Assembly (NCBI GenBank): GCA_963932145.1
Contig: OZ010573.1
Coordinates: 24,826,260-24,890,259 of the forward strand
DNA length: 64,000 nucleotides
Reading direction: 5' to 3'
Source of the DNA: Acanthosepion lycidas
Taxonomy: Eukaryota > Mollusca > Cephalopoda > Sepiida > Sepiidae
Part shown: in pieces, positions 55,978 through 64,000 of the stretch
How the letters are laid out: each line of letters opens with the position of its first letter
Position numbering within the stretch: position 1 is the first letter of the stretch
Made by a program: the position numbers and the translations under genes
The notes under the pieces: generated by a model
What the model saw: the letters and a program-made list of their open reading frames with translations, nothing else
Databases searched by the model: none
Told to the model about the DNA's origin: nothing

Positions 55978-56765
55978 GTGCTATGTCTTCATTGCCTTGA
56001 ATGAAGATAACACAATCAAGAAGTAATACCTCCTTTTTAGACATGCACTTTCTCTAGTCGATACTTCTCATGCTTCTTATGACAAAATCGTCTACCTTTG
56101 ATAATGTACATCATACTACCAAGATACTGAATAATTTTCCCTTCTTGGCAATTTTCTTTACCGGCCTTAAGGATATTAAAAAATCACTATTCTCAAATGA
56201 GCTGTCCTTTTTCTTTGCAATTATATAATGAAATAATGAAGAAGCTTGGAGAATTTAAAACATAGAAACCATTTGTTTTGTCTTCATTGCATTGACAGAA
56301 GATAACACAATCAAGAAGTAATATGTTGCTTGGAGTCAATGTCGTCTTGCTGAAAATAGGTAGTAAGCAGATAAGCTAGATCTCTAACTCTCTAGTTGTT
56401 TACTCCTTCTGCTGATGATTCTTGGCATCAGTCTATATGTATTTGAATAAGTCCAAGTCGTCTTCTGGAAAGGTGTGTTCATCGCCACAACATCCCCACC
56501 CCTCTTTTTAGGAGTTTAATATTTAATACATTTATTGCTATTAAGGAGATTGTGTTATATCTTCATTGTATTGAATGAAGATAACACACTTAAGAAGTGG
56601 TATGTCACTTGGAGTTGACATACTCTTGCTGAAATAGGTAGTAAGCAGATAAGCTAGAACTCTAACTCTTTACTTGTTTACTCCTCCCACTGACGATTCT
56701 CGGCGTCAGTCTGTATGTATTTGGACGAGTCCAACTTCTCTTCTGGAGAAGTAAGATTATGTAGC
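55978..56765 (+). repeat. Tandem array of about 285-bp units (three)
   Basis: GAAGATAACACAATCAAGAA recurs at 56003, 56298 and (varied) 56577, spacing 295 and 279. Units 2 and 3 share GGTAGTAAGCAGATAAGCTA, TTGTTTACTCCT and GTCTTCTGGAAAGG-like ends. Each unit begins with a TCTTCAT...ATGAAGA mini-palindrome. Confidence 0.8.
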
Positions 56766-57587
56766 ATCAATATTCACTTGAGATAAGAATTGCTGACATT
56801 ATATCCAATTCCCTGGCCCAAGAGAATTATGACGGCAACCGATACGCTACCAACTGCGCCCAAAGATACTCGGTAATCTCGAGAAAGTGTTTATTAAGAA
56901 AAAGATGGTATAATAAAAACAATACTTATGGTGCACCTAAGTACACTTGATAAAGGAATGACAAGATAACAATAGAGTTACAACAAAGGTGTGTAAATAA
57001 AGAGCGAGAAATTAGAGAGAGAGCTAGAGAGATAGAAGAGAGATGAGATAGATTGGTTGCTATATTGACAGAAAAAGTGTGAAGATTACGTTATATAAGT
57101 GTGTCTGTGTCACGATAAATATACAACACCTTATTTCCTATATTTAGCGAAGCATCTGTACATATGTTTACTGTAGCTATATTTCTAAGCTAGATAAGGC
57201 TGGAATAAGGCTACAGGAAAGGGGCGCCAGGTCTGGCTCGATCTCGCGAGAAGGACGAATTGGTCGACGAGTCAAACTTTTTTAAAGCATCCTTGCCTGG
57301 CTGCATGGCCAATTTGGAGAAAAATAAGAATTTGCCATTTACTTGAAATAAATGAGTATAAAGATGCTGACAGCAGTTTCTCATTGACGCCACTATTTTG
57401 GTTTAGGATACATTGCAGTATAGTCTAAGCTAAATGACAATCCCAGCACACAATATAATAAACTACGTCACAAAACAGTTTATATTGAACACTACTATAT
57501 GTTTAAGTCTGGTTGGAAATAACACTAAGCGGTAGTTAATTTATAATCCAAACGCTAGTAATCTATATTTGACTCTGGCTTGAACGC

Positions 57588-57588
<1 letters not shown>
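56766..57588. other. Mixed-composition DNA of unknown type
   Basis: 56800-56900 (AATTATGACGGCAACCGATA, CTACCAACTGCGCCCAAAGA) and a minus frame at 57211-57393 (AMQPGKDALKKFDSSTNSSF) look non-random but are not identified. No LTR pair found. Confidence 0.3.

Positions 57589-57589
<1 letters not shown>

Positions 57590-57657
<68 letters not shown>
57590..57657. repeat. (TA)n microsatellite
   Basis: About 67 bp of TA. Confidence 0.95.
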
Positions 57658-57660
<3 letters not shown>

Positions 57661-58189
57661 GAGCAGATAATGTAAGTTTCGTAAAGGCGTAAAGTACGTC
57701 CATCACAACGGAAGTGTTAAATATTACATCCCTATAGGCGTCTTCCACATAGCTACTATTTATATGTTGTGGCTTCCTTAGCAGCCGAGGTAGTTGAATT
57801 TTTTCCTATCAATGCCCTTGAATTTCGATAGCGATATTCCAGCTTGCTTTTCTTGTTTGCTTTTCAAACTTACTTGAAAATCACTATTGTAATCTATTTG
57901 GAAGACAATACAAACATTTTAGTTGTATTTAACCATATTTGCTCTTTGGCTATATTGGACTTAATATATATTTATATATGGACGTGTGGCTTGCTATCTT
58001 GCACAGCTAACTGCGTTTTACTCATCGACATTTGTAATATGCTTTCTTAGTTGGTCTCGGTATTTTCTGGAGGCTCGTTTGGGTACGATGTATACTATAG
58101 CAGCAACACCACCATCTGCAACAATGGGTATCCCTAGGGTAAGAAAATCTTATATAGTTTATTTTGAATTCGGCTGATTTTGAATTCGG
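57658..58189. other. Spacer with an exon-like segment
   Basis: 58051-58138 sits between TTTCTTAG and GGGTAAGAA on the plus strand and has one open frame (SRYFLEARLGTMYTIAATPP). Not recognised; may be chance. Confidence 0.25.
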
Positions 58190-58194
58190 TCATC

Positions 58195-58400
58195 CTTTTC
58201 CTAGACGGGTTACCCTGCCGAGGCTGTAGGGTCCAGTCTGTTCAACGATTTTAACCATAGTAAGATGGAAGAGATGCATTCATGTCTTTCATAAGGGTAT
58301 AATTGCAAAATGAACGAAAACAGCTTCAGTCAGAATTTGAACTCTGCCCTCTCAGAAGCTTTTGGGAGACCTGGTATCTTGTGCCTTGCCTTATAGCTTA
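58195..58400 (-). repeat. tRNA-derived SINE
   Basis: Minus strand: B box GCAGAGTTCAAATTCTGA, then TTTTCGTTCATTTTGCAATT, CCCTTATGAAAGACATGAAT, and AGACTGGACCCTACAGCCTC, the SINE body seen elsewhere. Confidence 0.6.
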
Positions 58401-58749
58401 AATTGTGATATATTTGCTGTTAGTGTCCAGATAAACAGTTGGATTTCATAGAATTAACATTTTAGGGATAGGTAAGTAAAATCTGACTGCTTGAAAGATT
58501 GTCGTAATACAATCTTTCCACACCAATTTTTCACGCCATTTGGACTCCAGTTATACGGAAAGGTAAACACAACATTGAAATTCGCCCCACCCCAATTCTA
58601 TTTTCAGTTCTGAGGGAAAAATTTTAGGTTAGTAATAATGAGAGTAATATCGTATTTTCGGAATCGAAATGCAACGTTCAAATTAAACTTACATTTATTT
58701 CTTAATATAATCGTCATCTAGTTTAGTAAAATTATAGCATATTTCGTTA
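58401..58749. other. Spacer, nothing recognised
   Basis: No gene or repeat assigned. Confidence 0.4.
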
Positions 58750-59165
58750 AGTTTAGCTTATTTTGTTTGTTTACCGGCAAATCAATTCCTTATGGGTCAT
58801 TTAATGCCAAAATTTAATTTTCTTGGGAGCTTTCAAGTAATAAAAATATCATATGTTATTTTGCTCTCACAATTGAATACATGGTAGATGATACTCCGCT
58901 TATGTGCATATACATATTTGTGTGGACATAATGACTAGAGGCGGTTATGTCTGTTTTATGTTGTAGTTTTGTTGAAGTTATATTTTGAAATATATTTTGA
59001 TTTCTTGAAAAAATTGTAGGCTATTATATGGATTAATGTCAGTGAGTTCTTTCATGTTGGTTGTTTGGATGGAAGAATTTTGTTTAGCGGCATATCAACT
59101 TCTATGGATGATTTAATGCCGAAATCTAAATGCTTTGTAAACAATTTTATGGCTTCAACAATTTA
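58750..59165 (+). repeat. Direct-ended repeat family B, copy 2
   Basis: Ends TTTGTTTACCGGCAAATCAA and TTTTGTTTAGCGGCATATCA are direct repeats about 330 bp apart, each followed by TTTAATGCC. Interior matches 13955-14395 in reverse. Runs straight into the LINE at 59166. Confidence 0.75.
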
Positions 59166-60045
59166 CTCCTGCCTCGATAGTAAATCTTATCAGTCTGACA
59201 AGGTCAAAATGGCAGCCGATGTCCAAAACAACTTCAAATCTGTAGTTAATTGGTGTAAAACTTGGCTTGTTAATTTGAATGCCTCCCAAACTAAACTTCT
59301 CTCCATTAATCATTGGAGAGACCCTTTCTGACTTCCATCAGCATGGCTGATGCTATCATCCAGGAAAGTGACTCGTTGCGCTTTCTCGGGTTCACGTTCT
59401 TTGCTGATATGAGGTGGAATGACTATATTGAATCCATTGTTATGTCAGCTGCTATGAAAGTCGGTTTACTGTGTCGGGTGAGACAATTTTTCTCCCTAGA
59501 ATCTATCTTATATATCTATAAGTCTACCATTCGTCCATGCTTAGAATATTGCTGTCAAATATGGTCCGGTGCCTCAATTATTTACCTGAAGCTCCTTGAT
59601 AAGATCAAAAGAAAAATCTGCAATATTATTGGTCATCATCTGGCGGCCCAGCTCCAGTCACTTTCCCAGTGTCGTAAGGTTGCCTCTCTATGCCTTTTCT
59701 ATAATTACTTTTCATTGTTCGAAAAAAACTCTTCTCTATGGTATCTAGGCTTTTTGAATTTAAGCGCAGTACTAGACTAGCGTCTAGATATCATCAATTT
59801 ACAGTTGAGCTGGATAGATGTAGTCATAAATTCTATGCTAACAGTTTTTTTTCTTGCTTCAGGCTCCATGATTTACAGCTAATTTTAATCTGCTGAAAAT
59901 TAAATGCAATTATTAATCGCTCTTTACTGTGCACCTGATTACTCTTTTCTTTCTGCTCGCCATTAATATTTTCGTTCGTAATTCTTCCATACCCTGTAAC
60001 CCCTTGAATTTTAGTGACATTACTGCCTTGATTGGGTTGATTTTG

Positions 60046-60050
<5 letters not shown>
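59166..60050 (+). mobile_element. Jockey/CR1-type LINE 3' end
   Basis: Frame 1 to 59331 holds CLDSKSYQSDKVKMAADVQN, NFKSVVNWCKTWLVNLNASQ and TKLLSINHWRDPF. A one-base shift leads to the frame 59313-59780 with MADAIIQESDSLRFLGFTFF, DMRWNDYIESIVMSAAMKVG, ESILYIYKSTIRPCLEYCCQ, IWSGAS and CRKVASLCLFYNYF. The downstream NNSYKLRLH-like remnants continue to the (TA)n tail at 60050. Same family as 38936-40480 but the reverse transcriptase catalytic part is missing, so it is 5'-truncated. Confidence 0.85.

Positions 60051-60101
<51 letters not shown>
60050..60101. repeat. (TA)n microsatellite at the LINE 3' end
   Basis: About 50 bp of TA directly after the LINE 3' sequence. Confidence 0.95.
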
Positions 60102-60103
<2 letters not shown>

Positions 60104-60269
60104 AACACAATTGCATGCCTTCAATTACAGATAAAATATATTGTTGGTAATTCTATTATAAAATGTATTGCTGGTAATTTTACTATAAAAATGTAATTTC
60201 TATACATTCAAATTGTTTTGTTTTTGTTTGGCGGTTCACTATTTGTCAATTTCGCACTAATTACGTTGG

Positions 60270-60410
60270 GAATGATATGAATCCATTTCTTATTCCCTGG
60301 CTATTGTTTAAAAAGTAGGGCAGACTGAATTCCCTAACCGTGGCTGACAACCAGTCTGGAATAATAAGGCTGAATTTGAAACAATATAGCCCAGATGAAG
60401 CGCATGTTAC
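60270..60410 (+). repeat. SINE body fragment
   Basis: AAAAAGTAGGGCAGACTGAA, CCGTGGCTGACAACCAGTCT match the shared SINE body; head missing. Confidence 0.45.
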
Positions 60411-60542
60411 ACCTCCATTAAAAATTAACTGCAATGTGGGCATGTGAACTTTATCGTGTTCACTGAGGTCGAGAATATAAGTAAAAAAATGGCGGTACAT
60501 TTTGTTAAGTGTTTACTATTAGAAGATTTTCATAAGTCTTCC

Positions 60543-60912
60543 AGGCCATATCAGTTCAGATACCGCTTCTCGTACAATCATCAAAGTTAAGCAATGTCAA
60601 TTCTGATCAGTACTTAGATGGGTGACCGCTTGGGAATACCAGATGATGCAATTTTGGATGTGCGGATGGTGTAATGGATAACGGCTCGGAATTGTTAATC
60701 GGGAGCCAAATTCCAATTCCATTTAGGTTCGTTATATTCACTTATGCGCAAGTAACATTGAGAAAGGTATCAATCCACTTCTTCTCCCCAGCTATGGGTT
60801 AATTAGTAAGATTTGTAGATCATTATTATCTAAAAAGTAAATTCTTACAATCCAAAAATAATTTCTGGTTTTAAATAACTTTCCAAAGGTTTGGTAAGCT
60901 ATAAAAAACAAA
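60543..60912 (+). repeat. Composite 5S-tRNA SINE, copy 3 (best)
   Basis: 5S rRNA-like head 60543-60657: GGCCATATCAGTTCAGATAC, AAAGTTAAGCAATGTCAATT, AGTACTTAGATGGGTGACCG and CTTGGGAATACCAGATG retain the 5S internal promoter. The tRNA-like part at 60659-60722 has GTGCGGATGGTGTAATGGAT and a degenerate B box. The body (CACTTATGCGCAAGTAACAT, GAGAAAGGTATCAATCC) and tail (AATAATTTCTGGTTTTAAAT) follow. Too diverged from 5S (many substitutions) to be a working rRNA gene. Confidence 0.85.
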
Positions 60913-61026
60913 TCAATACAAAAAACGAGTCTTCCAATATACTTTTCCAATTATCCACATGCAAAATAGATAACTCTTATTAGCAAAGTGAGATTAATTA
61001 TACAAATTCAAGTGATGTATTATCTA

Positions 61027-61128
61027 TTAGGTTGGTGCAAAAATAATGACGTAATAATGTTGTTTTTTGACGTTAAGAAATACGTCAAAAAACGACATTA
61101 TTACGTCATTATTTTTGCACCAACCTAA
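61027..61128. mobile_element. Mariner MITE (102 bp)
   Basis: TTAGGTTGGTGCAAAAATAA ... TTATTTTTGCACCAACCTAA, almost fully palindromic, flanked by TA (61025-61026, 61129-61130). Confidence 0.92.
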
Positions 61129-61615
61129 TATCTTCGTATCCATAAACAATGAATTTTTTGTTGAAATAATTTGCAAATTGGGATAAAAAATAATTCTGGT
61201 AATGTTGTCATTTACTAAGCTTAGGTTAGTTAGTCAAAAGAAAACATATATGTGGTAAACAATGTGGATTGATTTTGAAGTTTTCCTAATTTTCGAACGT
61301 TTTGCCTCTGTAATATGTTTCAAAGTTTTGTTTAAGTAGGAGTCTAAAGTAGACTGCATCAAAAAGATGTGATAAAATGAATCAATCTCATAATCTGAAA
61401 TCTGAAGTTTATTGAACACAGAGAATACATGCTTAAAGAGATCAGTCATAAATTAGAATCATGTGACACCCCGCTACACTGGCAGACCGTACACAGATGA
61501 AGACAGAACTCCCACGTGACAGGCACATATGCACAATTACGAATATACATTGCCATCCGATTCCCACTTAAACATACAAAAATCTTCACAAACTTACATA
61601 CATATAGAATGATCT
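61129..61615. other. Spacer, nothing recognised
   Basis: No gene assigned. Confidence 0.4.
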
Positions 61616-61619
61616 ACGG

Positions 61620-61790
61620 TTTTGATGTATGTGACACGTGTCTGACCAATGAGAACTGACCAAGACAAAATTGAAAATACCAGAGTTTCTGTCATTGTGT
61701 CTGTTTTATCTTAATCTCTGACGAAGCTTTAATAAAATTGAAACATATTAGATTGATATACGTTTCCTATGGTGTTCTTATTTTAGCATC
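61620..61790 (+). repeat. Dispersed repeat with hammerhead-like motif, copy 2
   Basis: GTGACACGTGTCTGACCAAT, TTAATCT (61711-61717), CTGACGA (61718-61724), GAAAC (61740-61744), AGATTGA (61750-61756), ATACGTTTCCTA; matches 54838-55000. Confidence 0.7.
61711..61757 (+). ncRNA. Minimal hammerhead-like fold, copy 2 (candidate)
   Basis: Stem I TTAATCT/AGATTGA sits directly against CTGACGA and after an ATT triplet, as expected. Stem II is weaker than in copy 1. Same extra A before stem II. Confidence 0.35.
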
Positions 61791-61835
61791 CTGTCAGAAT
61801 CCAAACCATATTTGATATTCATTTTATCTTTAACT

Positions 61836-61838
<3 letters not shown>

Positions 61839-61881
<43 letters not shown>
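61839..61881. repeat. (TA)n microsatellite
   Basis: About 42 bp of TA. Confidence 0.95.
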
Positions 61882-61883
<2 letters not shown>

Positions 61884-63160
61884 CACGATTGACTTGTGAC
61901 GGTAGCGTTCGCGCATCACGAAGTGTAGTAAACGTGGACGAACTTCCGGTTATATTTAATTGATGATAATAACGAGAAACTCCACTCCTTAGTGGCGTGT
62001 TTCCACGTTGCATACGTCAGTGTTACTTGATGAGAGACTTGCGAATCGACGTGTCTAAAATTACTCAGGAAGTGTGAAAATGGCTACGCAAACGGCTAGA
62101 ACAAAAATACTGGATATGTGTTGCTATACCATCCCAGAAAATAACCTAATGAACAGAAGAAGCCAAGCAAACATGCAGTCAGCTGTAACTTTGATGTTTT
62201 TTTTAATGTTTTGTTCATCGGCTCATATGTTTTACCATTGTTATTTAATATTTAGTGCCATATACGGACAATCAATTAAAATTAAAGTACACATACATCA
62301 CTGATTTTCCGGCATTGTAAACTCTACTTTGTCGGAACAAAAGAAGTGACATATTCATTCCGTAATATTCTTCTGTCGCATTTCAATATTTTCCACAGCA
62401 TTAATACTGTTAGAAACTCAAATTTAAAGAAAGATTTAATATATATTAAATTATTAAATCCAAGAATAGCATGAAATTCTGGTGTTTTTTCTTAATTTTG
62501 ATGTATTTTGTGACCTTCAATGAGTGTGCATCTGCGTGTGTAAAAATTCAGATATAAATAAAAATATATGAATAAAATGACAATAAGAATAAAAAAAAAA
62601 AGCAAAACTATGTCTTACCGACGCATTTCGTCCTCTGATGGGCTTTTTCAAGGCAAAAGGATCTTATTTTGCTTCTGTTTATACAGAAGTAAAAAATATC
62701 GTTAAGTTTTCAACATTTCTAAATTTAAGAATGCTCGAAAATATTCTTCAGGCTAAATGTGAAAGTCAAGGATAACTATGGAGGATTCTAAATGGTGCAA
62801 TGTAATACTTAATAAACGAAAGTGAGTAAATGTTGTTATTGTTGAATTTTTTAATGTAACTATTATTTTAGTTTAGTTTAAGAAATTAATTTATGTACGT
62901 ATTTATTTTTAATAAGATTTTAATTTAACCGTTTTTGTAATTTCTTTTAATTATGCATCTCACTGATCTTCTTAATGCATCTGCAGCTACTACCCATTCT
63001 ATAGGATCTGTAAGGAATTTGAATATCAAAAAGGCTTTTAGAAGATTTCTTACACCGCTAACACATTTAATTTCGGTATTTGTCACGTGCTTTCAGGCTT
63101 ATTTTATTGAGTGCTAATGGTTAGTGTTATTTATGGCCATCATCTCTACATTGCTGACAC
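61882..63160. other. Spacer with a GCATTTCGTCC repeat
   Basis: 62610-62700 (GACGCATTTCGTCCTCTGAT, GGGCTTTTTCAAGGCAAAAG) is a dispersed-repeat motif similar in layout to 45655-45710. A 76-residue plus frame at 62074-62304 is not recognised. Confidence 0.35.
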
Positions 63161-63163
63161 ACA

Positions 63164-63170
63164 CACACAC

Positions 63171-63262
<92 letters not shown>
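63164..63262. repeat. (AC)n/(CATA)n/(TA)n compound microsatellite
   Basis: AC run, CATA units to 63198, then TA to 63262. Confidence 0.95.
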
Positions 63263-63268
<6 letters not shown>

Positions 63269-63289
63269 GTATAGTTTTAAAAATCTCCT

Positions 63290-63965
63290 GCATCTCTTCT
63301 GGATGATCACATTCTTTAAGTTGGTGAATGCTGCCATAATCTTTGCCTTCAGTTCATCTTTGGTGTTACAAAGAGTCTTGTTTGTCTCTTACTTGACTGC
63401 ACCCCACACATAATAATCAAGAGTGTTGTAGTCTGAGGAGTTAGGTGGCCAGATGTAAAGGGTGATGTGTTAGCAGAAATTATCTGACAGCCATGACTGA
63501 GTTCTCCTGCTTGTATGGCATGGTGCAGAGTCCTGTTGTCAGACATAGGATCTTCCAGCAGCCACTCTCTTGATCTAGGACAGCAATACTGCCTCAAGCC
63601 ACTTGATGTAGGCCTCCATGTTGAGTCTGAGGCCCTGTAAGAAGATGAATGGAGGTATAATGTCGCCATCCATAATGGTCACTCCAAATACCATGATGTT
63701 GACTGGCTATATCATCCAACTCTTTCCGAATCCTCTCATTGTTCTCAGATTGACACCCAAACACTCTGAAATGTTCATACTGGAGATTCTGGCGCGAATG
63801 ACAAGCAGTACAGAATGTCGTCTTCAAAATTTCTTGCGGGGTGAATTGCGTCATGGTGTTCTTTTTCTCACAGCTGGCCCTACTATACACTGCAGACGAC
63901 AACATCAAAAACAAAAAACAATGAGCATGCCCGGAATTAAAAATATAAAATGGCGACAATTCACA
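63290..63965 (-). pseudogene. Mariner-type (DD37D) transposase pseudogene
   Basis: Minus strand: TQFTPQEILKTTF start, NISECLGVNLRTMRGFGKSW (helix-turn-helix), NIMVFGVTIMDGDIIPPFIF, LNMEAYIKWLEAVL, then QQDSAPCHTSRRTQSWLS (second Asp), IWPPNSSDYNTLDYYVWG (third Asp), then TKDELKAKIMAAFTNLKNV and RCRRF. By my count 37 residues separate the Asp of QQD and that of TLD. At least four in-frame stops and frameshifts. N-terminal nucleotide flanks match the fragment at 34201-34500. Confidence 0.8.
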
Positions 63966-64000
63966 CATCGCACCTTGTAAACAACATTATATACACACAC

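Noticed and set aside
55978-56765. CRISPR-like repeat array
   Set aside because: Repeat spacing of about 285 bp, three diverged units and a eukaryotic context do not fit a CRISPR array.
55978-57200. LTR retrotransposon
   Set aside because: The repeated units are tandem and close together, with no gag/pol coding, primer-binding site or target duplication between them.
60543-60657. 5S rRNA gene
   Set aside because: Strongly diverged from 5S and fused to a tRNA-like head and tail, with two sister copies; it is a SINE promoter, not an rRNA gene.

Overview
This window looks like non-coding DNA, or one very long intron, from an invertebrate animal. A mollusc, and in particular a cephalopod-like genome, is my best guess. 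The reasons are the AT-rich sequence, about thirty long (TA)n arrays, many decayed LINEs, tRNA- and 5S-derived SINEs, a Penelope-like element, Tc1/mariner relics and almost no coding sequence. The organism call is inference; nothing in the sequence proves it.

Host gene content: only one segment looks like a host exon with good support. It is an internal exon of an RFX-family transcription factor (closest, from memory, to RFX6) at 368-551 on the minus strand. It has a clean polypyrimidine-AG acceptor and a GTAAG donor, and it runs into the start of the RFX DNA-binding domain. The following exons must lie left of base 1. Any 5' exons lie to the right, so much of the window may be RFX6-like intron or upstream DNA. 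A second, weaker candidate is a terminal exon at 29617-29792 (minus) carrying an RYGRR motif like an amidation/dibasic cleavage site.

Layout. 1-3.9 kb: RFX exon, two LINE relics, and a 600-bp AT-rich repeat whose inverted partner is at 53.7-54.3 kb. 3.9-10.3 kb: LINE relic, 400-bp snap-back palindrome, and a Penelope-like element (RT plus GIY-YIG) with inverted ends. 10.6-24.8 kb: a dense graveyard of one LINE family (mostly minus strand), with SINEs, (TA)n arrays and a second long palindrome. 25-36.4 kb: 5S-tRNA SINE, LINE-tailed SINEs, Tc1-like transposase relic, Penelope-type ends and a mariner N-terminal relic. 36.6-49.6 kb: coding-like relic, jockey/CR1-type LINE with a mutated YADD box, a GC-rich island, a purine tract and a mariner MITE. 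49.6-60 kb: SINEs, hammerhead-like motifs, a 285-bp tandem array and a plus-strand jockey LINE. 60-64 kb: 5S-tRNA SINE, mariner MITE, and a DD37D mariner-type transposase pseudogene at the right edge.

There is no sign of an operon, a CRISPR array, prokaryotic genes or an intact mobile element. Most long open frames are microsatellite translations. The most interesting signals are the RFX exon, the composite 5S-tRNA SINEs, the small hammerhead-like motifs in two dispersed repeats, and a group of hairpin and palindromic repeats bounded by (TA)n.
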